A DNA stretch of 24,022 bases from a virus: positions 1-24,022 of IMG/VR virus record IMGVR_UViG_3300037427_001466; one strand, given 5' to 3'. Each line of letters begins with the position of its first letter. The stretch's first letter is position 1. Shown here piece after piece: positions 1-9,359 of the stretch. Position numbers and translations under genes: made by a program. The notes beneath the pieces were generated by a model. It made no database searches, was not told the origin of the DNA, and saw only the letters and a list, made by a program, of their open reading frames with translations.

Positions 1-1
1 A

Positions 2-370
2 AGTGAGAAAGTCTGTGTAGAAAGGAATATCCTTGAGAGGGTGGCTAACAAGCTAGATAGTTTTGAAATTGCTAAAAAGCTTCAGCAACAATGTTTGAGA
101 TTCAGAGATTCTTGTTTTTCTCTTACATCTACTCAGCAGCAGGTGATAGGAAACCAGAATGTTGTCATTGGCAATCAAAAAAATCAGATAGAGAAGTTGC
201 AAGATATAGAATTGCAATATGATGAAATATTAGAAGTAAATGATACACATATTAAGTATTTAAAAAAAGAAAAAAAGAAACTAAAAACAAAATATACAAT
301 TTCTCTTGTTGGGGGTGGAGTACTAACAGTAGGTTTAACTACTGCACTTTTGATAAGTTTATTACAATAA
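2..370 (+). CDS. Partial coiled-coil protein with C-terminal membrane segment; spanin-like candidate
   Basis: The frame is open from the first complete codon at base 2, so the gene probably begins before the window. A GTG at 41 preceded by GAGAGG is an alternative internal start that would give 109 aa. The visible part is mostly charged and glutamine-rich helix, with a repeated VIGNQ motif near the middle and a lysine-rich stretch (KKEKKKLK). It ends in about 20 hydrophobic, glycine-rich residues just before the stop. A periplasmic-type coiled coil followed by a C-terminal membrane anchor is the topology of unimolecular spanins, which carry a lipoprotein signal at the N-terminus. That N-terminus is not in the window, so the lysis role is inference. 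Any other tail-anchored coiled-coil protein would look the same. It lies just upstream of the terminase gene. Confidence 0.5.
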   Translation, partial: SEKVCVERNILERVANKLDSFEIAKKLQQQCLRFRDSCFSLTSTQQQVIGNQNVVIGNQKNQIEKLQDIELQYDEILEVNDTHIKYLKKEKKKLKTKYTISLVGGGVLTVGLTTALLISLLQ

Positions 371-523
371 GGCTCTGGCATTTAAGCTTTTAATTTTTTT
401 AACAAGATTTGGGAATGTTGTAATTATTTGTCAGAGCCATAAATCGCCACTAAGCATTAGAGGAAACATTTAATATTCGATGCTAGATATATTCAGTGTC
501 CTCTTTTGTTTAGTTTATTTACT

Positions 524-2656
524 ATGGGAAGTTATGCACAAGGAAAATTAAGTGCCATTAGAAATAAGAATGGTATTTGGATTAATACTCAAGTATTTAG
601 AGAAGAAGCTAATCACTTTTCTAAATATGGATATTATTGTGCAGACCCTATAGGTTCTCCTGGTTATTATGAATATTGGGATGAGCAGACAAAAAGGTGT
701 AAAGAAGGCTATACAGTTGGGGGAGTTAAGATTACTGGAGATCACTATGCATATCTTAATTTCTATCCAATTTTAAAAGTAGACTTGAAAACTTCTTCTG
801 AAGGAAATGTTGCATCTAAGATTCAGGGAATGCCTGATTTTTGGGATGGGGATTATAATTATTATTGGGCAAAGGATATTGCTTTTTATGGAATGCTAAA
901 TTTAGACATTCCTTTTTTTAATGATAATAAGAAGAATAGTAAGTCAGAATTTTTACAGAAAGCATTGGATTCTTTACAATTAGAGTTAAGAATAAGATCT
1001 GAGTTTTTATATGGTGGAAATCATATGATAGTAGGTAAGTCTAGACGTAAGGGATATTCTTTTAAGAATGCTGCTTTATTAGTAAATAACTATTCAATGT
1101 ATAGAAATTCATTGAATATAGCAGGAGCATTTATGAAAGAGTATTTATATCCTAAAGGTATTATGGCAATGGTAAATGCTTATATATCACATATAGATGA
1201 GCACACTGCCTGGAGAAAAAGTAGAGACTATGTAGACAAGATACATCATAAGAAAGCTTCTTATAGAGAAGATAATATTGAGAAAGGTTATAAGTCAGAG
1301 ATTACAGCATTAACTTTTAAAGATAATCCTGATGCTGCAAGGGGTAAAGATGCTAAATTGGTATTGTTTGAAGAGGCAGGTAAATTTCCTAATTTAGAAA
1401 AATCTTATATGGCTACTAAACCAGCATTAGAAGCTGGTAAATATACTACAGGACAAATGGTTATATTTGGAACAGGTGGTGATATGCAAAGTGGAACTAA
1501 AGATTTTGCTAAAATGTTTTATAATCCAGTACCTTATGATTTACTTCCATTTGTAAACGTATGGGATAAGAATGCTGAAAATTCTAACTGTGGTTTTTTC
1601 CATCCTGTATTTTGGAACATGGAAGGGTATTATGATGATAATGGAAATTCAGACATAGATGGAGCAATAAAAGAGGAAAAGAAAACAAGAAATAAAATAA
1701 TAAAAAATTCAAGTGGTAGTAGCACATTGAATCAGCATAACCAGGAATATCCTTTGAATCCAGCAGAAGCATTCTTAATGATAAGTAGGAATGATTTTCC
1801 TATTGAAGAATTGAGGAATCAGTTGCAAAAGGTAAAAGTTGCAAGCTTACATGTAAAGAAAGGTACTCCTGTTACTGTATTTAAAGAAGAAGGTAAAGTT
1901 ATAGCAAAACCTGATTTAAATAATACACTTAGTCCTATTTGGGATTATAAACCTAAGACTGCTGATTTAAGAGGGTGTCCTGTAATATTTGAAGCACCAG
2001 TTTCTAATCCACCTAAAGGGTTGTATAAAATAGGGTATGACCCTTATAGGCAAGATCAGAGTATGGGTACATCATTAGGTGCTGTTTATATTTATAAAGG
2101 TAATCACACTTTTTCTTATTCAAGAGATACATTGGTTGCATTTTATGTAGGTAGACCTAATACAACAGATGATTTTAATAGACAAGCTGCATTGCTTGCT
2201 CAATTTTATAATGCTGAGATAATGTATGAGAATGAGGTAACTTCTGTAAAAAGTTATTTTACTAATCATAAATTATTACATTTACTAGCTTTACAGCCTG
2301 ATACTGTTATCTCTAAGAATATTAAGAACTCTAAAGTATCAAGAGTTTATGGTATTCACATGAATGAGAAAATAAAAGATGCTGGTGAAAAATATATAAA
2401 AAGATGGTTATTAACTGAAAGAGATATTGACGAACATGGAAATAAAGTATTAAATCTGGAAACAATATATGATATAGGTCTTTTAGAAGAATTAATTAAT
2501 TATAATAGAAAAGGAAACTTTGATAGGGTTATGGCTTTTATGATGCTAATGTTCCAAATAGAAGAAGATGAATTGGACAAAGAGTATGGTGAAGAAATAA
2601 CCGAAAACCAAAAAGATTTACAAGAGTTTTATTTAAACTTATTTAAAAAAAATTAA
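524..2656 (+). CDS. terL: Terminase large subunit (TerL)
   Basis: DNA-packaging motor of 710 aa: an N-terminal ATPase translocates DNA into the prohead through the portal, and a C-terminal RNase H-like nuclease cuts the concatemer. The Walker A-like loop is VGKSRRKGYS near residues 170-179, in the arginine-containing form common in terminases. Walker B is LVLFEEAG with acidic residues at 283-284. The nuclease domain shows GYDPYR (Asp506), YENE (Glu569) and a late DRVMAF motif (Asp667), which match the three acidic motifs of TerL nucleases. I chose ATG 524; a TTG at 506 would only add six residues. The length and the region before the ATPase (ITGDHYAYLNFYPI) resemble crAss-like phage terminases. 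The portal gene follows after 6 bp. Confidence 0.93.
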   Translation: MGSYAQGKLSAIRNKNGIWINTQVFREEANHFSKYGYYCADPIGSPGYYEYWDEQTKRCKEGYTVGGVKITGDHYAYLNFYPILKVDLKTSSEGNVASKIQGMPDFWDGDYNYYWAKDIAFYGMLNLDIPFFNDNKKNSKSEFLQKALDSLQLELRIRSEFLYGGNHMIVGKSRRKGYSFKNAALLVNNYSMYRNSLNIAGAFMKEYLYPKGIMAMVNAYISHIDEHTAWRKSRDYVDKIHHKKASYREDNIEKGYKSEITALTFKDNPDAARGKDAKLVLFEEAGKFPNLEKSYMATKPALEAGKYTTGQMVIFGTGGDMQSGTKDFAKMFYNPVPYDLLPFVNVWDKNAENSNCGFFHPVFWNMEGYYDDNGNSDIDGAIKEEKKTRNKIIKNSSGSSTLNQHNQEYPLNPAEAFLMISRNDFPIEELRNQLQKVKVASLHVKKGTPVTVFKEEGKVIAKPDLNNTLSPIWDYKPKTADLRGCPVIFEAPVSNPPKGLYKIGYDPYRQDQSMGTSLGAVYIYKGNHTFSYSRDTLVAFYVGRPNTTDDFNRQAALLAQFYNAEIMYENEVTSVKSYFTNHKLLHLLALQPDTVISKNIKNSKVSRVYGIHMNEKIKDAGEKYIKRWLLTERDIDEHGNKVLNLETIYDIGLLEELINYNRKGNFDRVMAFMMLMFQIEEDELDKEYGEEITENQKDLQEFYLNLFKKN

Positions 2657-2662
2657 ATAGAC

Positions 2663-5083
2663 ATGTCCAGATTAAAAGAAACACAAAGAGTAACGCAGTT
2701 CCAAAAAAATAAGTTTGGAAGGCAGTATTATAAAGATCAGGTAGATCTTTTAGATATAAGATCATATAATAATACAAATTACGCAGGAGAAGGAAGTAAT
2801 GTAAGTAGATATAAACAAAAGAAAGTTAACTATGATTTATTTAACAATATTATAAATCTTGCTGACTTTGAATATGTTTGTAAACCTTATGGTAGTGAAT
2901 TAGGAGAACTTCCTGCTGACTTAACTAACAGAGATATTATATCAGGTAAGATAAAAGCATTGCTTGGTATGGAAGAAAAAAGACCTTTTTCTTATAAAGT
3001 AGTTGCAACAAATGATGAGGCTACTACTAGAATAGAACAAGAAGAATTTAATAGAATAAAAGATTTTGTTGTTAAGCAAATAATGGATCCTATTCAAGCA
3101 CAAATTGAACAAAAAGCAATGGAAGAAGCTCAAGGCCAAGAGCTAACTCCAGAACAACAACAACAACTTCAACAGCAAATACAACAGCAAACCCAAGCAA
3201 TGACACCCCCTGAAGTTTCTGTATATATGGCCAGGAAACATCAAGATCCTGCTGAAGCATTGGCAGAGCAGTTGTTAAATTATCTAAAAAAGAAATTAGA
3301 TTTAAAAAGGAAATTTAATAAGGGTTTCAAGCATGCTTGCATAGCAGGAGAAGAAATATATCATATTGGTATTCAAAATGGAACACCACAGGTTTCTGTT
3401 GTTAATCCTTTATTTTTTGATTATGACAAATCTCCTGATGTAGATTTTATAGAAGATGGTGAATGGGCAGTTTGTGAATATAGATTCACCCCTTCACAGA
3501 TAGTAACAATGTTTAATGATGAACTAAAACCCAAACAAATTGATGAAATATATAAATCTTATGGTACAACTCCCTCAGCTTTTGCTAATGAATTCTGGTC
3601 TTTTGATTCTGATTCCTCTGATCTTTCTGACGACACTATTAAAGTATTACATGTAGTATGGAAAGGATTAAGGAAAATTGGATTTTTAGAGTACATAGAT
3701 CCTGAAGGGAATGAGCAAGAAAAAATTGTAGATGAAACTTACAAGATGCAAAAAGATCTTGGTGATTTATCTATAACTTGGAAATGGATTCCAGAAGTAC
3801 ATCAAGGATATAAGATAAAGATTTCAGATCCTATTTATGTTGGTCTTGGGCCAATAGAAGGACAGTTTAAAGATTTGGATAATATCTATGAATGCAAATT
3901 ACCTTATCTTGGTATTGTGTATGATAATTTAAATTCAGAGACAACTTCTGTTATAGATAGGATAAAAGCTTATCAGTATTATTATAATATTATAATGTAT
4001 AGGATAGAGTTGTTAATGGCATCTGATAAAGGTAAAATATTAATGATGAACATTAACTCTATTCCTAAAAGTGCAGGTATAGATATTAAGAAGTGGCATT
4101 ATTATGCAGAAGCTACAAAAGTTGCTTGGGTAAATCCTAATGAAGAAGGTAATAGGAATATAGATATTTCTCAGATTAACAGAGTATTAGATATGTCACT
4201 TGCTTCTGATATTAATAATTATATCAACCTTGCAATGGTTATAGAGAAGAAAGCAGGAGATGCTGTTGGAATACATAAAGAAGTAGAAGGACAAATAAGT
4301 TCTAGCCAATCTGTAGGAAATGTAAGACAAACTATGGCATCTGCTTCTAATATATTAGAACCTTTATTTGAGATGCATAATTATGCTAAAAGAAATGTTG
4401 TAACAAGATTATTAGATGTAGCTAAAGAAGCTTATGCTGGAACAAAAGCAAAAATGCTTAGATATGTTTTAGATGATTTGAGTATAGGAATGTTACAATT
4501 AGATACAGGTTTGTTATCAAACTCTACATATGGTATTACTGTTGCTTCTGCATCATTAGCACATGAAGCTAAAGAGTTAGTTAAACAAATGGCTCATGCT
4601 GGAATACAAAATCAGATGTTAAACATGTCTGATATTATTAAGATTGTTAAATCAGATGGCCTACAAGAAGCTGAAGATTATCTAAAAGTTGCTGAAGAAA
4701 CTAAGAGAAAACAAATGAATGAGCAACAACAGCAATTAAAACAAATGGAAGGTGAACAACAACAGCAAATGATTCAGGCACAGAAAGAAAAAGATATGTT
4801 TGATAGAGAAACAGAAATTATCTTAGCTGATAAAAAAGCTGCTGCTGATTTACAAAGACAAACAATATTGTCTATGGGATTCAATGAAGATAAAGATGTA
4901 GATAGAGATGGAAAGCCTGATATACTGGAAGTTGCACAACATGGGTTAGATGCTGATATACAAGCAAGAAAGCAACAACTTGATGAAAATAAATTTAAAC
5001 ATCAGAAAAAAGTAGATGATGAAAAAATAAAGTTAGAAAAAGAGAAAATAAAGGAAGAAAAAAAGAATAAAAATAAGAAATAG
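2663..5083 (+). CDS. Portal protein
   Basis: Large 806-aa protein immediately after TerL and two genes before the major capsid protein, the standard position of a portal. Portals form the dodecameric ring at the capsid vertex through which DNA enters and to which the tail attaches. The central part (about residues 200-600) has the mixed alpha/beta and long-helix character of a portal, including a segment with IDRIKAYQYYYNIIMYRIELL and the SSSQSVGNVRQTM helix. Two glutamine-rich stretches interrupt it, at about residues 160-180 and again in the C-terminal helices. The tail is highly charged and lysine-rich. An EF-hand-like loop, DVDRDGKPD, begins at residue 745. The size is typical of crAss-like portals, which are larger than P22 or T7 relatives. 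The gene ends in TAG. Confidence 0.85.
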   Translation: MSRLKETQRVTQFQKNKFGRQYYKDQVDLLDIRSYNNTNYAGEGSNVSRYKQKKVNYDLFNNIINLADFEYVCKPYGSELGELPADLTNRDIISGKIKALLGMEEKRPFSYKVVATNDEATTRIEQEEFNRIKDFVVKQIMDPIQAQIEQKAMEEAQGQELTPEQQQQLQQQIQQQTQAMTPPEVSVYMARKHQDPAEALAEQLLNYLKKKLDLKRKFNKGFKHACIAGEEIYHIGIQNGTPQVSVVNPLFFDYDKSPDVDFIEDGEWAVCEYRFTPSQIVTMFNDELKPKQIDEIYKSYGTTPSAFANEFWSFDSDSSDLSDDTIKVLHVVWKGLRKIGFLEYIDPEGNEQEKIVDETYKMQKDLGDLSITWKWIPEVHQGYKIKISDPIYVGLGPIEGQFKDLDNIYECKLPYLGIVYDNLNSETTSVIDRIKAYQYYYNIIMYRIELLMASDKGKILMMNINSIPKSAGIDIKKWHYYAEATKVAWVNPNEEGNRNIDISQINRVLDMSLASDINNYINLAMVIEKKAGDAVGIHKEVEGQISSSQSVGNVRQTMASASNILEPLFEMHNYAKRNVVTRLLDVAKEAYAGTKAKMLRYVLDDLSIGMLQLDTGLLSNSTYGITVASASLAHEAKELVKQMAHAGIQNQMLNMSDIIKIVKSDGLQEAEDYLKVAEETKRKQMNEQQQQLKQMEGEQQQQMIQAQKEKDMFDRETEIILADKKAAADLQRQTILSMGFNEDKDVDRDGKPDILEVAQHGLDADIQARKQQLDENKFKHQKKVDDEKIKLEKEKIKEEKKNKNKK

Positions 5084-5115
5084 TAATTAAAGCTATTTCT
5101 ATGTTAATAAAAAAA

Positions 5116-5134
5116 GTTAAGAACTAAACTTAAC
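5116..5134 (+). other. Small hairpin between portal and scaffold genes
   Basis: GTTAAG and CTTAAC form a 6-bp stem around a 7-nt loop, followed by an A/T-rich run containing AATTTTAAATTTTT. It may be a weak terminator or a processing site in the 82-bp gap after the portal gene. The stem has little GC, so it could be chance in AT-rich DNA. Confidence 0.25.
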
Positions 5135-5165
5135 AATTTTAAATTTTTAAACTTAAATTTGTATC

Positions 5166-6257
5166 ATGATAGAAAATAATGAAAAACTGAAAGACTTTTC
5201 TTGGGACAGTTGGGATGATGCTTCACTAGGAGAAGCAAAACAAGAACCAATAGCAGATCCTGTAAAAGAAACAGAGATAGAAACTCAAGAAGTAAAAACT
5301 GAAAAAAAAGAAGAGGAAGTAACAAAAGAAAAAGAGGTAAGTTTTGATGATATTGAATTTGTAGAAGATCAAGAAGCAGAGCAAGAGGCAGGAGGTGACA
5401 CACCTTTACTATCTAAATTGAAAGATGATGGTATCTTTGCTGTGCTAGATAATGATGAATTTGCAAGTGAATGGTCAGATGAAGATTTACCAGATATAAT
5501 TGACAAAGAAGTAGATGCAAGAGTAGAAGAAACAATGGAAAGTTTCTTTGAAGAATTAGATGATGATGCTATTGCCTTTTTAAAATTCAAAAAGAATGGT
5601 GGAAGGACATCTGATTTTTTAAATACTTATACCAAATTTGACAGTGCTCCACAAGGAGATCTTGATGATGAAAGTTACCAAGAACAAGTTGTGAAACATG
5701 GAATGAAACTTGAAGGGTATGATCAAGAAGATATTGAGGATAAGATAGAATGGCTAAAAGAAGGGGCAAAATTAAAAAGACATGCCCAGAAATATGAGTC
5801 AAAATTGGAAAGAGCAAGTTCTATTGAAAAACAAAGAGTAATTGAACAGCAGAATAGAAATGCTGAAGAGGCAAAAAATCAAAGAGAAAAGTTATCTCAA
5901 GACCTAAAACAAAGACTTGAAGAAGCAAACACAATTGGGCAGTTTACATTTAACAAGCAAGACAAGAAAAACTTGCATTCTTATATGACAAAGCCAAAAG
6001 TTAGAGTTGGAAAAAACAACTATATGACTCAAATGCAGTCAGATTTACAAAGTGTTTTTCAAGATCCTGAGAAAATTTTGATTATAGCCAAACTGTTAAA
6101 AAATGATTTTGATGTATCTGATGTTATCAGAAATACTGAAACAAAAGTTACTAGAAAAACTAAAGATAAGATTGAAAGGAAGTCCACAAATTTGAAAAGT
6201 TCCAATTCCTCAACGGGAAGAAGAAAGAAAGCTCTTTTTGAATATTTTGATGATTAA
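5166..6257 (+). CDS. Putative head scaffolding protein
   Basis: 363-aa protein between portal and major capsid genes, the usual place for a scaffold. No enzymatic motif is visible. The charge layout is telling. Residues 1-150 are very acidic, with long E/D runs. The middle, about 180-260, is a glutamine- and lysine-rich coiled coil with heptad-like spacing. The end is basic (KTKDKIERKST and later GRRKKAL) before a short acidic C-terminus. Scaffolding proteins of tailed phages are typically acidic and coiled-coil with a basic C-terminal region that contacts the capsid protein, so I infer that role. I see no protease triad. It could instead be an internal capsid protein of unknown function. It starts at ATG 5166 and the capsid gene follows after 14 bp. 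Confidence 0.6.
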   Translation: MIENNEKLKDFSWDSWDDASLGEAKQEPIADPVKETEIETQEVKTEKKEEEVTKEKEVSFDDIEFVEDQEAEQEAGGDTPLLSKLKDDGIFAVLDNDEFASEWSDEDLPDIIDKEVDARVEETMESFFEELDDDAIAFLKFKKNGGRTSDFLNTYTKFDSAPQGDLDDESYQEQVVKHGMKLEGYDQEDIEDKIEWLKEGAKLKRHAQKYESKLERASSIEKQRVIEQQNRNAEEAKNQREKLSQDLKQRLEEANTIGQFTFNKQDKKNLHSYMTKPKVRVGKNNYMTQMQSDLQSVFQDPEKILIIAKLLKNDFDVSDVIRNTETKVTRKTKDKIERKSTNLKSSNSSTGRRKKALFEYFDD

Positions 6258-6271
6258 ATAATTATAAACAA

Positions 6272-7726
6272 ATGGCAAAAATTAAAAATAAGTTAGTTAC
6301 AAAGCAGATGCCTTGGCATGCTAATATGACTGAGTTGAACCACTTAGGTGCATCTTTACATGCTAGACCTGCGCAATTTGAAGGGAAAATGGCACAGCTA
6401 TTTTCTTCTAAGAATTACTTTTCTGATAACTCATTAACTTCTTCTCTAATTGCTTCTGGAAGAGAAAGATCAATTGGAAGTAATGAATGGGAATGGGGAT
6501 TGAAAGGTGCTTCTACTAAACCTCTAGTTGTACTAGAAGATTTATCAGCTACTGCTGGTTCAGGTGCAGGTAGAGCAAATTTCAAGTTAAAACTAAGTGA
6601 AAATTGGTTTGTACCAGGTGATGTTATTCATCCTGGAACTTCTAACAAGAAGTATCAATGTAGAGTACAAGAGCAACCTACTAGACAAGGTAATGGCTGG
6701 GTTTACACAGTTAGACTTATGGACGATAATGTAACTGCTTCTTTACCTGCTGCACACCAAACACCAGGAACTCAATGGGCAAAATTATTCTCAATGTATG
6801 AAGAAGCTTCTGAGCAATCAGGTAGCACTCAATATGCATTGCCAATAACCCTAAAGAACAGGTTATCACGTATGAGAAAAAAATATCGTGTAACTGGTGA
6901 TGCTGCAAATGAAGTTTTAGCAGTAGCAATTCCTGATTCAAATGGTGGAATGCACAAATCTTGGATTAAGTATGCTGAGATTGAGTACTGGCAACAGTGG
7001 TACAGAGAACTAGAAAGAAGTTATTGGTATTCTCGCAGTACTGATACTGTACTTGGTTCTAATGGAAGACCTGTTTATAATGGCCCTGGAATCCAAGAAC
7101 AACTAGAAGATTCTCACAAAGAGAATTATTCTCACTTAACTGCTGAGTTAATTGAAGAGTATCTAATGGATATTTTCTACTCAAGAGTTAAGCCTGGTTC
7201 TCAAAGACATATCAAAGCCTTTACAGGTGAGTATGGTATGTTATTGTTCCATAGAGCAGTAAATGACTGGATGCAAAAAAGTGGTTTTGTTAAGATTGTT
7301 GAGGATTTCTCAGTTAATCAAACAAAATCTCCATACCATGAAAATGCATGGCAAGCAGGTTACCAGTTTACTAAATATTCAATGGCTAATGGTTCTACTT
7401 TAGAATTGATTCATTCTCCAATTTATGATGACAGATCAGTAAACTTTGAGATTGACCCATTAACTGGCTACCCCACAGAGTCTATGAGATTTACTTTCCT
7501 TGATTTCTCAGGAGAAGGTAAAGATTCAAACATTACTAAAGTCAAAAAAGATGGTGGAATGTCACTTATTTATGTAGGTGGTATGGCTTCTCCTTTTGGC
7601 CCAGTAACAGGTAATAGTCTTGCTTCACATGCAGGAGATTACTATGAGATGCACGTTAAAGATCAGTGTGGAATTCACATTGAAGATGTATCACGTTGTG
7701 GCGAATTAATTCTGAAAAGAAATTAA
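6272..7726 (+). CDS. Major capsid protein (HK97-fold, crAss-like)
   Basis: 484-aa protein expected to form the icosahedral shell with the HK97 fold. It follows the terminase, portal and scaffold candidate in order, and its length is close to that of crAss-like capsid proteins. The N-terminal region (MPWHANMTELNHLGASLH) and the segment SIGSNEWEWGLKGAS resemble what I recall of Bacteroidota short-tailed phage capsids. Middle and C-terminal parts are rich in beta strands and aromatic residues, with no low-complexity sequence, as expected for a densely packed shell protein. The start context is an A-rich leader (AATTATAAACAAATGGC) without a Shine-Dalgarno. A strong hairpin lies 30 bp after the stop, consistent with an abundant transcript. 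Confidence 0.88.
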   Translation: MAKIKNKLVTKQMPWHANMTELNHLGASLHARPAQFEGKMAQLFSSKNYFSDNSLTSSLIASGRERSIGSNEWEWGLKGASTKPLVVLEDLSATAGSGAGRANFKLKLSENWFVPGDVIHPGTSNKKYQCRVQEQPTRQGNGWVYTVRLMDDNVTASLPAAHQTPGTQWAKLFSMYEEASEQSGSTQYALPITLKNRLSRMRKKYRVTGDAANEVLAVAIPDSNGGMHKSWIKYAEIEYWQQWYRELERSYWYSRSTDTVLGSNGRPVYNGPGIQEQLEDSHKENYSHLTAELIEEYLMDIFYSRVKPGSQRHIKAFTGEYGMLLFHRAVNDWMQKSGFVKIVEDFSVNQTKSPYHENAWQAGYQFTKYSMANGSTLELIHSPIYDDRSVNFEIDPLTGYPTESMRFTFLDFSGEGKDSNITKVKKDGGMSLIYVGGMASPFGPVTGNSLASHAGDYYEMHVKDQCGIHIEDVSRCGELILKRN

Positions 7727-7757
7727 TAAGCATAAGTAGTTTCATAATAGATTAAAT

Positions 7758-7785
7758 TGGAAGAGGAATTAAGTTTCCTCTTCCA
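7758..7785 (+). terminator. Hairpin after major capsid gene, no T-tract
   Basis: A perfect 11-bp stem (TGGAAGAGGAA with TTCCTCTTCCA) closes a 6-nt loop. It is followed by TTTAT and then a run of nine A, not by a T-tract, so it is not a classical rho-independent terminator. It could limit read-through partly, or act as a 3' stabiliser of capsid mRNA. Confidence 0.5.
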
Positions 7786-7812
7786 TTTATAAAAAAAAAT
7801 AAAATTGTAAAA

Positions 7813-8625
7813 ATGGAAAGCGGGAAAAAAGCATTAGTTGAAATAAGACCTATTGAAGTAAAAAGGTGGCATGGTAAAACAGGCAAAGATTCATTTGCTC
7901 AACCTATAACAATTAGGGTGTTGTATGATCATAAAACTGGAGGATATGCAACAGGTCTTACAAAAGAACAAGAAGAAGAATATAGTAAAAAATTAGGTGT
8001 TGATTTAAATAGTATATTTAATCCACAGAAAGCTCATCCTTATTGGGATAGCAGTGCTTCAAAGATTAAGTTACCAAATTACCCTATATTTTTAGATCCT
8101 AATATTCCTTTGGAATTTGTTAGGATTCAAAATCTAAAATCTTCTACTTTAGTAGCAAACTCCATGAAAGATTATGGAGAAAACAAATACCCTGAAGCAA
8201 CACATGTAATATATGATGAAGCAGAACAGGTAGAGATGAAAGCTACTAAGATACAGTTGAAAAAGAATTGTTACAAGTTAGCAAGCAAAATGTCTACTGA
8301 TAGAATGGTAAACATTTTGACAATAACAAGTGATAAAACAATTAGAGGTAGAAGTAGAGATTTTTTAGATGTTCAGTTAGATGAACTTATAGAAGAAAAC
8401 GCAGAATTGTTTTTGAGATATGCTAAAATGAGTGCAAAAGAAACATACATTAGAGCATCACTATTAGAAGCAATACATAAAAATATTTTGACAAAAGAAG
8501 GGGTGAGTATATATTACATGGGAGATAAGATTGCTAATTCATATGAAGATTCAGTAATTTATTTCTTAGATCCTCAGAATCAAACATTAAAAGTATCTAT
8601 ACTTGAAAAGTTAACAGCTAGCTAA
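7813..8625 (+). CDS. Conserved crAss-like structural or neck protein, function unknown
   Basis: 270-aa protein directly after the major capsid gene. I do not recognise a catalytic motif. The N-terminal 110 residues look beta-rich (VEIRPIEVKRWHGKTGKDSF, then a YDHKTGGYATGLT segment). The C-terminal 130 residues look helical, with KLASKMSTDRMVNIL and YIRASLLEAIHKNIL. The order capsid gene, a protein of this size, then a connector-like protein recurs in crAss-like genomes, so a role at the capsid vertex, head completion or neck is plausible but inferred only from position. The start is ATG 7813 in an A-rich leader after the hairpin. Its stop codon shares one base with the next start (TAATG), which suggests translational coupling with that gene. 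Confidence 0.6.
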   Translation: MESGKKALVEIRPIEVKRWHGKTGKDSFAQPITIRVLYDHKTGGYATGLTKEQEEEYSKKLGVDLNSIFNPQKAHPYWDSSASKIKLPNYPIFLDPNIPLEFVRIQNLKSSTLVANSMKDYGENKYPEATHVIYDEAEQVEMKATKIQLKKNCYKLASKMSTDRMVNILTITSDKTIRGRSRDFLDVQLDELIEENAELFLRYAKMSAKETYIRASLLEAIHKNILTKEGVSIYYMGDKIANSYEDSVIYFLDPQNQTLKVSILEKLTAS

Positions 8626-9347
8626 TGAGTATTAAAAGAATGCATTATGATGTTAAGGTAAAGCTTAACAAAGTTGATTCTCAGCAATATCGAAATCTTT
8701 TAATCCCAGAAATTGATTGGGCATTAAATGAGGCATTAAGTATTTTTATAAAACGAATAGCAGAACCTAGAAAAATACAACAACCATATGACTTTGGTTT
8801 TGAAAAGAATCAAAGAAATATAGATGATATAAGAACCATTGTGAAAGACAATGTTTCTGTTACAGCAGCAAAAATAGATGACTATAGTTATCAAGTTACT
8901 TTACCAGAAGATTATTTATACCTGGTTTCAAGTAAAGCTGCTATAACAAAAAATAATTGCCATGAAGTTTCAGCATCTTGTGTGCTAAGACAACATGATG
9001 ATAATTTTGAAAACTCTCCCTTTGATAAATCATCATTTGAGTGGAGAGAGGTAAACATAAGATTTTATGATAATGGTGTTAAGGTTTTTTCTGATGGAAC
9101 TTTTGTAATTAATTCACTTAAGTTAGATTATATTAGAAAACCTGCTTATATACATAATGCCGAAGATTTTGGATCTAGTAATCAATATATACTTCCTGAT
9201 GGGACTTTATTAACAGGCTTTCAAAACTGTGAACTTCCTTTTCAAACCCACGCAGAGATAGTAGACATTGCAGTGTTAGTTCTAACTGGTCAGTTGCAAT
9301 ATCCTGACTATAATATTAAGCGTGAAAAATTAAATTTAATTAATTAA
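8625..9347 (+). CDS. Putative head-tail connector or neck structural protein
   Basis: 240-aa protein whose start overlaps the previous stop by one base. The N-terminus is helical, with a segment around IPEIDWALNEALSIFIKR reminiscent of the opening helices of connector and adaptor proteins. A beta-rich core follows, with a Q-V-T-LPEDYLYL pattern of the type LPxDY found in many phage neck proteins. A late segment (HAEIVDIAVLVLTG) resembles the helix that closes such proteins. I infer a connector or tail-ring role in the virion. No catalytic residues are evident. It could also be a head decoration protein. The next gene starts 12 bp later after an A-rich leader, so the three genes from 7813 probably share a transcript. 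Confidence 0.5.
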   Translation: MSIKRMHYDVKVKLNKVDSQQYRNLLIPEIDWALNEALSIFIKRIAEPRKIQQPYDFGFEKNQRNIDDIRTIVKDNVSVTAAKIDDYSYQVTLPEDYLYLVSSKAAITKNNCHEVSASCVLRQHDDNFENSPFDKSSFEWREVNIRFYDNGVKVFSDGTFVINSLKLDYIRKPAYIHNAEDFGSSNQYILPDGTLLTGFQNCELPFQTHAEIVDIAVLVLTGQLQYPDYNIKREKLNLIN

Positions 9348-9359
9348 ATTGTTAAAAAA

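Noticed and set aside
371-438. GGCTCTG and CAGAGCC inverted repeat flanking a 54-nt AT-rich spacer before TerL
   Set aside because: The arms are only 7 bp and the loop is long; I see no further pairing or T-tract to support a functional RNA or terminator.
5164-5403. Minus-strand leucine-rich ORF resembling a membrane protein
   Set aside because: It is the antisense of an E/K-rich coding stretch, which yields L/F-rich frames automatically.
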